Source of the DNA: Pseudomonas spelaei
Lineage (GTDB): Bacteria > Pseudomonadota > Gammaproteobacteria > Pseudomonadales > Pseudomonadaceae
NCBI RefSeq assembly: GCF_009724245.1
Contig: NZ_WNNK01000018.1
Coordinates: forward strand, 62,001 to 126,000
Direction of reading: 5' to 3'
DNA: 64,000 bases
Position 1 is the stretch's first letter. Each line of letters begins with the position of its first letter. The notes under the pieces are model-generated. The model was not told the DNA's origin, ran no database searches, and worked only from the letters and a program-made list of their open reading frames with translations. Below, piece after piece: positions 26,932-35,104 of this stretch. A program made the translations under genes and the position numbers.

Positions 26932-27023
26932 ACACTTCACCGCGTTACTTCACCCGGCCGACTTCAGATAGACAGCCGCAGGCTGCTGGCCGTGTTGTTT
27001 ACGATTGATTGATGGAATTTGTC

Positions 27024-29099
27024 ATGTCCAGGTTTTCTGCTGACTCCCGATTGGGATATACCCCTGTGTTTGCCATTCTGTGCGGCGCGTTGTTGGCGCC
27101 ACGGGTTCACGCCGACGAACCCGCCGAGCACACCAATGAACTGGCTCCGACGGTGATCACCGCCATTGCCCCCAGCTCACCGCTGACGGTCATCACCAAC
27201 CCCAAGGACCCGCGCCAACCGGTGCCGGCCAGCGACGGTGGCGACTACCTCAAGACCATCCCCGGCTTCGCCCTGATCCGCAACGGCGGCACCAATGGCG
27301 ACCCGGTGCTGCGTGGCATGTTCGGCTCGCGGCTGAACATCCTCACCAACGGCAGCATGATGCTCGGCGCCTGCCCCGGCCGAATGGATGCGCCTACCTC
27401 CTACATCTCACCGGAAACCTACGACAAGCTGACGGTGATCAAAGGCCCGCAAACCGTACTCTGGGGCCCCGGCGCCTCGGCCGGCACGATCCTGTTCGAG
27501 CGTGAGCCGGAGCAGTTCGGCGAACTGGGCACACGGGTCAACGCCAGCGTCCTGGCCGGCTCCAACGGGCGCTTCGATAAAGTCGTCGACGCCGCTGCCG
27601 GTGGGCCATTGGGCTACATCCGGGTGATCGGCAACCAGGCCCATGCCGACGACTACAAGGACGGCAACAACGACACCGTCGCGTCACGCTATGACAAATG
27701 GAACGGCGATGTGGCACTGGGCTGGACCCCGGACGCCGACACGCTGCTGGAACTGACCGCAGGCAAGGGTGACGGCGAAGCCCGTTATGCCGGGCGAGGC
27801 ATGGACGGTTCGCAGTTCAAGCGCGAAAGCCTGGGCCTGCGTTTCGAGAAGTCCAATATCGGTGACGTGCTGGACAAGGTCGAAGCCCAGGTCTACTACA
27901 ACTACGCCGACCACGTGATGGACAACTACACCCTGCGCACGCCGTCGGGCACCGGGATGATGGCCGGGCCCATGGCCTCAAATGTCGACCGCCGCACCCT
28001 CGGTGCCCGGATCAAGGCGACCTGGCGCTGGGCCGATGTGCAACTGATCAGCGGCCTCGACGCGCAGACCAATGAACACCGCGAGCGCAGTGCCATGGGC
28101 GTCGACACCTACAAGAACCTGCCGCGCGACAAGGACGCCAACTTCCACAACTACGGCGTGTTCGGCGAACTGACCTGGTACGCCGCCGAGCGCGACCGCC
28201 TGATCACCGGCGCCCGCCTGGACCGTGCCTCGGCCAAGGACTTTCGCCAGACCCTCAGCTCAGGAATGATGAGCCGCCCCAACCCCACCGCCGACAAGAC
28301 CCGCGCCGACACCCTGCCATCCGGTTTTGTGCGCTATGAGCACGACCTTGAAGGCAGCCCGACCACGGTCTATGCCGGCCTGGGCCACGCCGAGCGTTTC
28401 CCTGATTACTGGGAACTGTTTTCCCCCAAAACCGGCACCGCCGGTTCAGCGAATGCCTTCGATGGCGTGAAGCCAGAGAAGACCACTCAGCTGGACTTCG
28501 GCCTGCAATACAAGTCCGCCGACCTGGAAGCCTGGGCCTCGGGCTATGTCGGCCAGGTGCGTGATTACATCCTGTTCGACTACCGCACGGGCATGATGGG
28601 CACCACCACTCAAGCGCGTAACGTCGACGCACGGATCATGGGCGGCGAACTGGGTGCAGCCTACAAACTGACCTCCAACTGGAAAGCCGATGCCACCCTG
28701 GCCTACGCCTGGGGCAAGAACACCAGCGACGGCAAGGCCCTGCCGCAAATGCCACCGCTGGATGCACGGTTCGGCCTGACCTACAGCCAGGATGACTGGA
28801 GCGCCGGCGCCTTGTGGCGCGTGGTCGCGGCGCAAAACCGCATCGACCAGAACAAGGGCAACGTGGTCGGCAAGGACTTCGACAAGAGTTCAGGCTTTGG
28901 CGTGTTCTCGCTGAACGCGGCGTATCGCATCAACAAAAACTTCAAGGTCAGCACCGGCGTCGACAACCTGTTCGGCAAGGCGTACGCCGAGCACTTGAAC
29001 CTGGCGGGCAACGCCGGTTTCGGCTACCCGGCCAATGACCCGCAAGCCATCAAGGAACCGGGGCGCACGCTCTGGACCAAGGTGGACATGAGCTTCTAA
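27024..29099 (+). CDS. oprC: OprC-like TonB-dependent copper receptor
   Basis: This outer-membrane TonB-dependent channel should import copper. The 691-residue protein has a signal peptide (cleavage after about residue 28, VHA-DEP), a plug domain (about 50-165) and a 22-strand barrel ending in a terminal F. The CxxxM-HxM copper site of P. aeruginosa OprC is present: C117-PGR-M121 and H297-V-M299. The 180-residue spacing equals that of C143-H323 in OprC. The start at 27024 has GATGGAA six bases upstream; a TTG at 27009 and ATG at 27012 are in frame but less suitable. Confidence 0.94.
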   Translation: MSRFSADSRLGYTPVFAILCGALLAPRVHADEPAEHTNELAPTVITAIAPSSPLTVITNPKDPRQPVPASDGGDYLKTIPGFALIRNGGTNGDPVLRGMFGSRLNILTNGSMMLGACPGRMDAPTSYISPETYDKLTVIKGPQTVLWGPGASAGTILFEREPEQFGELGTRVNASVLAGSNGRFDKVVDAAAGGPLGYIRVIGNQAHADDYKDGNNDTVASRYDKWNGDVALGWTPDADTLLELTAGKGDGEARYAGRGMDGSQFKRESLGLRFEKSNIGDVLDKVEAQVYYNYADHVMDNYTLRTPSGTGMMAGPMASNVDRRTLGARIKATWRWADVQLISGLDAQTNEHRERSAMGVDTYKNLPRDKDANFHNYGVFGELTWYAAERDRLITGARLDRASAKDFRQTLSSGMMSRPNPTADKTRADTLPSGFVRYEHDLEGSPTTVYAGLGHAERFPDYWELFSPKTGTAGSANAFDGVKPEKTTQLDFGLQYKSADLEAWASGYVGQVRDYILFDYRTGMMGTTTQARNVDARIMGGELGAAYKLTSNWKADATLAYAWGKNTSDGKALPQMPPLDARFGLTYSQDDWSAGALWRVVAAQNRIDQNKGNVVGKDFDKSSGFGVFSLNAAYRINKNFKVSTGVDNLFGKAYAEHLNLAGNAGFGYPANDPQAIKEPGRTLWTKVDMSF

Positions 29100-29102
29100 A
29101 AG

Positions 29103-29176
29103 CATCGCGGGCAAGCCCGCTCCCACATGTTGATGGGTGAATACCTTCCAATGTGGGAGCGGGCTGCCCGCGATGA
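29103..29176. repeat. REP doublet, inward GTGGGAGC ends
   Basis: Inverted pair of REP units after oprC in the opposite arrangement: GCGAT ends face outward and GTGGGAGC ends inward around a 25-base spacer. Confidence 0.85.
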
Positions 29177-29225
29177 GGCCTTAGGCAACACAAAAAAATC
29201 CAAGCCTTTTGCGGAGCACACCCCG

Positions 29226-30608
29226 ATGACCCCTCCAAAGATTTCCTTCTACAACCTGGCCTGGCGCTGGCATTTCTACGCCGGGCTGTTTGTCGCTCCG
29301 TTCATGGTGCTGCTGGCCCTGACCGGCATCATCTATCTGTTCAAACCCCAGCTCGACCCGCTGATGTACGGCGACTTGCTCAAGGTCCAGAGCGCCGAGC
29401 ATGCCTTAAGTGCCGACGAGCAACTGCTGCGGGCCCAGGCGGCCTATCCACAGGGCACGATCAGCAAGTACCTGCCGCCCGTCGACGCCACCAGCAGCGC
29501 GCAATTTGTCATGCTCAACGCCGGGCATGAGCTGACGGTATTCGTCGACCCCTATCGCGGTACCGTGCTCGGCGAACAGGACGCAAAAACCAATCTGCAA
29601 GCCATCGCCCGCGCCCTGCACGGCGAGTTGATGATCGGTACCGTCGGTGATCGCCTGGTGGAGCTGGCCGCCGGCTGGGGCGTGATGCTGGTAGTTTCCG
29701 GCCTGTACCTTTGGTGGCCGCGCGGCAAATCGGCGGCCGGGGTCTTGTGGCCGCGGCTTGGCAGTCGGGGTCGGCTGTTCTGGCGTGACTTGCATGCGGT
29801 CACCGGTTTCTGGGGCGCTGCATTTTTGCTGGTGATGCTGCTCAGCGGCATGACCTGGACCGGCTTCTGGGGCAAGCAATACGCCGAACTGTGGAACCGC
29901 TTCCCGGCCGCGATGTGGAACAGCGTCCCGCAGTCCGACCAACAGGCTCGTATCCTCAATACCGCGACACAACAGACCGTGCCCTGGGCCATGGAAAATA
30001 CGCCGATGCCCATGTCCGGCGAGCATGCCGAACACATGAACCACGCCGGCATGAGCCAGGGCCCCGCGGCGCCGAGCATCCGCTTGCAACACGTCATGGA
30101 CCTGGCCACCGCCCGCAAGGTCGAACCCGGCTACAGCATCACCTTCCCGACGACCGCCGAAGGCGTGTTCACCATCGCGGTGTTCGCCAACGACCCACGC
30201 AACGATGCGACCCTGCACGTCGACCAATACACCGGCAAGGTCCTGGCCGATGTGCGCTGGGAACACTACAACGGCGTCGCCCGCGCCACGGAAGTGGGTG
30301 TGATGCTGCATGAAGGCAAGATGTTCGGGTGGGTCAACCAGATCCTGGTACTGCTGATCTGCCTGATGATCCTGCTCAGTGCCGTCAGCGGCGTGGTGAT
30401 CTGGTGGAAGCGCCGGCCACAGGGTGGCCTGGGAGTGCCGCCGTTGCGCCATGACCTGCCGAAGTGGAAAACCGCGATGGTGATCATGCTGGGGCTGGCG
30501 ATTATTTTCCCGCTGGTCGGCGCATCGTTGGTGTTGGTCTGGGTATTGGATCGCCTGCTGTTGTCGCGGCTCTGGGGCCAACGTGAATCGGCCTCACCTT
30601 CGTCATGA
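29226..30608 (+). CDS. PepSY-associated TM protein with Met/His-rich insert
   Basis: This 460-residue inner-membrane protein has about four transmembrane helices (near 20-42, 155-175, 200-225 and 375-400, plus a last one near 425-450) and PepSY-type periplasmic domains. Such proteins are often coupled to TonB receptors and thought to act in metal or siderophore reduction. A Met/His-rich loop near residues 260-280 (MPMSGEHAEHMNHAGMSQ) is an apparent copper-binding insert, fitting the OprC neighbour. The ATG at 29226 follows GGAG; the upstream frame runs through the REP element. Exact function not established. Confidence 0.88.
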   Translation: MTPPKISFYNLAWRWHFYAGLFVAPFMVLLALTGIIYLFKPQLDPLMYGDLLKVQSAEHALSADEQLLRAQAAYPQGTISKYLPPVDATSSAQFVMLNAGHELTVFVDPYRGTVLGEQDAKTNLQAIARALHGELMIGTVGDRLVELAAGWGVMLVVSGLYLWWPRGKSAAGVLWPRLGSRGRLFWRDLHAVTGFWGAAFLLVMLLSGMTWTGFWGKQYAELWNRFPAAMWNSVPQSDQQARILNTATQQTVPWAMENTPMPMSGEHAEHMNHAGMSQGPAAPSIRLQHVMDLATARKVEPGYSITFPTTAEGVFTIAVFANDPRNDATLHVDQYTGKVLADVRWEHYNGVARATEVGVMLHEGKMFGWVNQILVLLICLMILLSAVSGVVIWWKRRPQGGLGVPPLRHDLPKWKTAMVIMLGLAIIFPLVGASLVLVWVLDRLLLSRLWGQRESASPSS

Positions 30609-30676
30609 GGCTTGTGATATGCCCTACATAGAGGCGCCATGTAGTCTTACGCGGGCTTTCATCTCCCACCCACAAA

Positions 30677-30693
30677 ATGTTAACTTGTAACAT
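30677..30693. promoter_or_regulatory. Zur-box-like palindrome upstream of the metal ABC operon
   Basis: ATGTTAACTTGTAACAT is a perfect 6+6 inverted repeat with a 5-base spacer, within AAAATGTTA...TAACATCTTTT. It matches the half-site pattern ATGTTA-N5-TAACAT of gammaproteobacterial Zur operators. It lies 87 bases before the ABC transporter ATG. Confidence 0.65.
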
Positions 30694-30708
30694 CTTTTCA
30701 CAATCTAA

Positions 30709-30731
30709 GCTCGCCACGCCTCGTGGCGAGC
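30709..30731. other. Strong hairpin in the leader of the ABC operon
   Basis: GCTCGCCACG, loop CCT, CGTGGCGAGC: a perfect 10-base stem without a following T run, between the Zur-like box and the first ATG. Confidence 0.55.
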
Positions 30732-30779
30732 CGCGGCCGTTATTCGTGACGGCGGGCTACACCTTCTAATGAGAACTGC

Positions 30780-31568
30780 ATGACCTCACTCAACCTCACC
30801 CACCTCGCCTGGACCCCACTGGGCCACGGCCACTGTCATCACCAGTTCCAACTGCGTGACGCCAGCTTGCAGGTGGATGCAGGGGAGTTTGTCGGTTTGA
30901 TCGGCCCCAACGGCAGCGGCAAGTCCAGCCTGTTGCGCTGCGCCTATCGGTTCAGCAAGCCCGGGAAGGGCGAGGTCTTGCTCGAACATCAAAACGTCTG
31001 GAAGCAATCCTCACGCTGGTGCGCCCAACGTATCGCCGTGGTGTTGCAGGAGTTTCCCGACGCCTTCGGTTTGCGAGTGGACGAAGTGGTCGCCATGGGG
31101 CGAACACCCCACAAGGGGTTGTTCGACAGTGATACGGAGCAAGACCGGCAACTCATCCAGCAAGCCCTCGAATCCGTCGGACTGCTGGGCTTTGAAGACC
31201 ACGCTTTCGCCACCCTCTCCGGCGGCGAAAAGCAGCGCGTGATCCTCGCGCGCGCCCTGGCCCAGCAACCGCAGCTGCTGATCCTCGACGAACCCACCAA
31301 CCACCTCGACCCACGCTATCAGTTGCAATTGTTGCAACTGGTCAAGCGCCTGAACATCGGCACCCTGGCCAGCATTCATGACCTGAACCTGGCCGCCGCC
31401 TTTTGTGATCGCCTGTACGTGATCAACCACGGGCGCATCATCGCCAGCGGCACACCCCACGAAGTACTGACCGTCGAACTGCTGCGCGAAGTATTCGGCG
31501 TCGAAGCATTGATCGACACTCACCCCCTGTCCGGCTACCCCCGAATCACCTGGATAACCCAACCATGA
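30780..31568 (+). CDS. ABC transporter ATP-binding protein (FecE-like)
   Basis: This 262-residue ATPase powers a FecBCD-type metal-chelate or metal importer. Walker A is GPNGSGKSS near residue 44, the signature LSGGEKQRV near 144, and Walker B LLILDEPTNHLDP near 165. It overlaps the binding-protein gene by four bases. The three-gene set matches the P. aeruginosa PA2912-PA2914 type, reported as Zur-regulated. A Zur-like box lies upstream here, so zinc (or a zinc chelate) is the leading candidate substrate. Cobalt or corrinoid is possible given the neighbouring cob genes. Confidence 0.93.
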   Translation: MTSLNLTHLAWTPLGHGHCHHQFQLRDASLQVDAGEFVGLIGPNGSGKSSLLRCAYRFSKPGKGEVLLEHQNVWKQSSRWCAQRIAVVLQEFPDAFGLRVDEVVAMGRTPHKGLFDSDTEQDRQLIQQALESVGLLGFEDHAFATLSGGEKQRVILARALAQQPQLLILDEPTNHLDPRYQLQLLQLVKRLNIGTLASIHDLNLAAAFCDRLYVINHGRIIASGTPHEVLTVELLREVFGVEALIDTHPLSGYPRITWITQP

Positions 31569-32512
31569 TCCTGCGCTCCCTGCTGTCAGTCGCCCTGTTG
31601 CTCGGTGCTTCTCAAGCCTTCGCCGAAGCCACCCGCTACCCACTGAAGATCCAGAGCTGCAACCGTACGGTGGCCTTTCAGGAAGCGCCAAAGCACGCGG
31701 TCAGCCATGACATCAACATGACGCAGATGATGCTTGCCCTGGGGTTGAAGTCTCATATGGCCGGCTACAGCGGCGTCACCGGCTGGAAGTCAGTAACGCC
31801 GCAAATGGCAAAGATCCTCGACGGCCTGCCGGAACTGGCGAGCAAATACCCGTCGGTGGAAACCCTGCTCAACGCCAACGTCGATTTCTTTTTCGCGGGT
31901 TGGGATTACGGCATGCGCGTCGGTGGCGATCTCACGCCGCAAACCCTGCAACCCTTGGGTATCAACGTCTATGAGTTGACCGAGTCCTGCGCGTTTGTGA
32001 TGAAGCGCCCGGCCGCGACGCTGGACGACACCTATAACGACCTGCGCAACCTGGGCAAGATCTTCGACGTACAGGACCGCGCCAATGCGCTGATCGCACA
32101 GATGCAGGCACACGTCGCCGAGGTGCAGAAAACGCTGCCCGCCGACAAGCCTCGCGTGTTCCTCTACGACAGCGGCGAAGACCGCGCCATGACGTCCGGC
32201 CGACTGGGCATGCCCCAGGCGCTGATCGACGCCGCCGGCGGGCGCAATATTCTCGATGACGTGGCGTCCAGCTGGACCCGGGTCAACTGGGAAACGGTAG
32301 TAGAGCGCAATCCACAGGTAATCGTGATCGTCGACTACAGCGAAATCACCGCCGAGCAGAAAGAACAATTCCTGCTGAACAACCCGGCGCTGCAATCAGT
32401 GGACGCCATCAAGAACCAACGCTTTATCGTCATTCCGTATGTGCAGGCCACGCCGGGCATCGACAACGTGCTGGCGGTTGAAACCCTGGCCAAGGGGTTC
32501 CACGGCGAATGA
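31565..32512 (+). CDS. ABC transporter periplasmic substrate-binding protein (FecB/BtuF-like)
   Basis: This 315-residue periplasmic binding protein has a signal peptide (about 1-20, AFA-EAT) and a two-lobed helical-backbone fold (PF01497 type). Cysteines at about 31 and 139 may form a disulfide. Metal-chelate binding proteins of this group often bind through a few loops, and nothing here fixes the ligand. It overlaps both neighbours by four bases, so ATPase, binding protein and permease are made together. Confidence 0.92.
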   Translation: MILRSLLSVALLLGASQAFAEATRYPLKIQSCNRTVAFQEAPKHAVSHDINMTQMMLALGLKSHMAGYSGVTGWKSVTPQMAKILDGLPELASKYPSVETLLNANVDFFFAGWDYGMRVGGDLTPQTLQPLGINVYELTESCAFVMKRPAATLDDTYNDLRNLGKIFDVQDRANALIAQMQAHVAEVQKTLPADKPRVFLYDSGEDRAMTSGRLGMPQALIDAAGGRNILDDVASSWTRVNWETVVERNPQVIVIVDYSEITAEQKEQFLLNNPALQSVDAIKNQRFIVIPYVQATPGIDNVLAVETLAKGFHGE

Positions 32513-33519
32513 TCAACCGTCGCTATGCCTTGTTGCTGAGTGCCCTTGGCGCGTTGTTGCTGATCTCCTGTGTGGTCTCGCTGGGATTCGGCTCGGCGCG
32601 GGTGCCGGTGGACGTGGTGTGGCGGATCTTGCTGCACAAGGCGTTCGGGATCGGCGAAGTGAATTGGACCGTCGGCCAGGAACATATCGTCTGGCTGATC
32701 CGCGTACCACGCATGCTGCTCGGCGCGCTGGTAGGCGCCGGGCTGGCGCTTATCGGCGCAGTGTTGCAGGCGGTGACGCGTAACCCACTGGCGGATCCGC
32801 ACCTGCTGGGTGTCACGTCCGGCGCCACCCTCGGCGCGGTGATCGTGGTGCTGCATGTGGGTGAAATCATCGGCCTGCTGACCTTGCCCATTGCCGCCTT
32901 TATCGGCGCACTGTTGAGCATGATCGTGGTACTGGCCGTGGCCAGCCGCAACGGGCGCATGGAGAGTGATCGCCTGCTGCTGTGCGGCGTGGCCGTGTCG
33001 TTCGTGATGATGGCGGTGGCCAACCTGCTGCTGTTCATGGGCGATCATCGGGCGGCGTCGGCAGTGATGTTCTGGATGCTCGGCGGCCTGGGTCTGGCGC
33101 GTTGGGAGTTGTTGGTTATTCCGACCGTCAGCGTGTTGCTCGGCTTGCTGTTGCTACTGGGAATGGCCCGTCCGTTGAACGCCTTGATGGCCGGCGAACA
33201 AACCGCCGTGACCCTCGGCCTGAACGCCCGCAATGTCCGCCTGAAGGTATTTCTGATCGCCTCGCTGATGACCGGTGTGCTGGTGTCCATCAGCGGTTCC
33301 ATCGGCTTTGTCGGGCTGATGGTGCCGCACATCGCTCGGCGCCTGGTGGGCGCCGAGCACCGCCGGCTGCTACCGGTGTGCGTGCTGCTGGGCAGCCTGT
33401 TCCTGGTATGGGTCGATGTCGCAGCACGCACCCTGATCGCACCGGAAGACTTGCCCATCGGCGTAGCCACAGCAGCCATCGGCGGGCTGTTTTTTATCGG
33501 GCTGATGCGCAAGCGCTGA
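32509..33519 (+). CDS. ABC transporter permease (FecCD family)
   Basis: This 336-residue inner-membrane permease has about ten transmembrane helices. The FecCD signature RVPRMLLGALVGAGLALIGA is near residue 65 and the GFVGLMVPHIARRLVGAEHR coupling motif is near 268. It is the last gene of the three-gene importer operon. Confidence 0.94.
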   Translation: MINRRYALLLSALGALLLISCVVSLGFGSARVPVDVVWRILLHKAFGIGEVNWTVGQEHIVWLIRVPRMLLGALVGAGLALIGAVLQAVTRNPLADPHLLGVTSGATLGAVIVVLHVGEIIGLLTLPIAAFIGALLSMIVVLAVASRNGRMESDRLLLCGVAVSFVMMAVANLLLFMGDHRAASAVMFWMLGGLGLARWELLVIPTVSVLLGLLLLLGMARPLNALMAGEQTAVTLGLNARNVRLKVFLIASLMTGVLVSISGSIGFVGLMVPHIARRLVGAEHRRLLPVCVLLGSLFLVWVDVAARTLIAPEDLPIGVATAAIGGLFFIGLMRKR

Positions 33520-33632
33520 CATCGCCCCGTTGTAGCGCATCTTGGCGCACCAACCCCACGAAGCTGCCAGCTCATGGTGCATCAATGCAGCCAGGCCCTG
33601 AGTAAAGCGACCATTTCCTGCCTTTGTACGAC

Positions 33633-33649
33633 TAGGCACACCGCTTGCA
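33633..33649 (+). promoter_or_regulatory. Sigma-54 promoter of urtA
   Basis: TAGGCACACCGCTTGCA matches the -24/-12 consensus YTGGCACGNNNNTTGCW with GG-N10-GC spacing exact (GG at 33635-33636, GC at 33647-33648). The predicted start is about 33660, 44 bases before the urtA ATG. NtrC-like half sites GCACCA (33547-33552) and TGGTGC (33575-33580) lie about 80-110 bases upstream. Confidence 0.72.
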
Positions 33650-33703
33650 AAGCTCCACTCAACTTGTCCCTCAATCACAACGTTGAGTCACGGAGATCGC
33701 ACC

Positions 33704-34969
33704 ATGAAGCGTCGCAGTTTGATCAAGGCTTTCACTCTGTCGGCATCCATTGCCGCCATGGGCCTGACCTGGACCGTCCAGGCCGCCGAGACCATCAAGG
33801 TCGGCATCCTGCACTCGCTGTCCGGCACCATGGCCATCTCCGAAACCTCGCTTAAAGACATGGCGTTGATGACCATCGACGAGATCAATGCCAAGGGTGG
33901 TGTGAACGGCAAGATGCTGGAACCGGTGGTGGTGGACCCCGCGTCGAACTGGCCGCTGTTCGCCGAGAAAGGCCGGCAGTTGCTGACCCAGGACAAGGTG
34001 GCCGTGGTGTTCGGCTGCTGGACCTCGGTGTCGCGTAAATCGGTGCTACCGGTGTTCGAAGAACTCAACGGTTTGCTGTTCTATCCCGTGCAATACGAAG
34101 GCGAAGAGATGTCGCCCAACGTGTTCTACACCGGCGCCGCGCCGAACCAGCAAGCGATCCCCGCCGTGGAATACCTGATGAGTGAAGAAGGCGGCAGCGC
34201 CAAGCGCTTCTTCCTGTTGGGCACCGACTACGTGTACCCGCGCACCACCAACAAGATTTTGCGTTCGTTCCTGCATTCCAAAGGCGTGGCCGACAAGGAC
34301 ATCGAAGAGGTCTACACCCCGTTCGGTCATAGCGATTACCAGACCATCGTGGCCAACATCAAAAAATTCTCTGCGGGCGGCAAGACAGCGGTGGTCTCCA
34401 CGGTGAATGGCGACTCCAACGTGCCGTTCTATAAAGAACTGGCCAACCAGGGCCTGAAAGCCACCGACGTTCCCGTCGTCGCCTTCTCGGTGGGTGAAGA
34501 AGAGCTGCGCGGTATCGACACCAAGCCGCTGGTGGGCAACCTCGCGGCGTGGAACTACTTCCAGTCGGTGGAGAACCCGGTGAACAAGAAGTTTGTCGCG
34601 GACTGGAAAGCCTACGCCAAGAAACACAACCTGCCGGGCGCCGATAAAGCGGTGACCAACGACCCGATGGAAGCCACTTACGTGGGCATTCACATGTGGG
34701 CGCAGGCGGCGGAAAAAGCCAAGTCCACTGACGTCGACAAGGTCCGCGAAGCCCTCGCCGGCCAGACCTTCGCCGCGCCGTCGGGCTACACCCTGACCAT
34801 GGACAAAACCAACCACCATCTGCACAAGCCGGTGATGATCGGCGAGATCCAGGCCGATGGGCAGTTCTCGGTGGTGTGGCAAACCGAAGGGCCGATCCGC
34901 GCCCAACCGTGGAGCCCGTACATTCCAGGGAATGACAAGAAGCCGGATTATGCGGTGAAAAGCAACTAA
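33704..34969 (+). CDS. urtA: Urea ABC transporter substrate-binding protein
   Basis: UrtA is the periplasmic urea/short-chain-amide receptor of the high-affinity UrtABCDE importer. The 421-residue protein has a twin-arginine-like N-terminus (MKRRSLIKAFTLSASIAAM) with cleavage near residue 28 (VQA-AET), then a type I periplasmic binding fold (KVGILHSLSGTMAISE). The ATG at 33704 follows CGGAGA. A REP doublet separates it from urtB. Regulation by sigma-54 and NtrC is suggested by the upstream promoter sequence. Confidence 0.96.
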   Translation: MKRRSLIKAFTLSASIAAMGLTWTVQAAETIKVGILHSLSGTMAISETSLKDMALMTIDEINAKGGVNGKMLEPVVVDPASNWPLFAEKGRQLLTQDKVAVVFGCWTSVSRKSVLPVFEELNGLLFYPVQYEGEEMSPNVFYTGAAPNQQAIPAVEYLMSEEGGSAKRFFLLGTDYVYPRTTNKILRSFLHSKGVADKDIEEVYTPFGHSDYQTIVANIKKFSAGGKTAVVSTVNGDSNVPFYKELANQGLKATDVPVVAFSVGEEELRGIDTKPLVGNLAAWNYFQSVENPVNKKFVADWKAYAKKHNLPGADKAVTNDPMEATYVGIHMWAQAAEKAKSTDVDKVREALAGQTFAAPSGYTLTMDKTNHHLHKPVMIGEIQADGQFSVVWQTEGPIRAQPWSPYIPGNDKKPDYAVKSN

Positions 34970-35003
34970 GCCAGGGGTGTCGATCTGAAGTCGACACAAA
35001 CCC

Positions 35004-35081
35004 TGTGGGAGCTGGCTTGCCTGCGATGCAGTGCAACTGTCGCACCGCGGTGATGCCATCGCAGGCAAGCCAGCTCCCACA
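35004..35081. repeat. REP doublet between urtA and urtB
   Basis: Inverted pair of GTGGGAGCTGGCTTGCCTGCGAT units, outward GTGGGAG ends, filling the urtA-urtB gap. Confidence 0.9.
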
Positions 35082-35104
35082 TTGTCCGTGCAAGGCCCAA
35101 CAAT

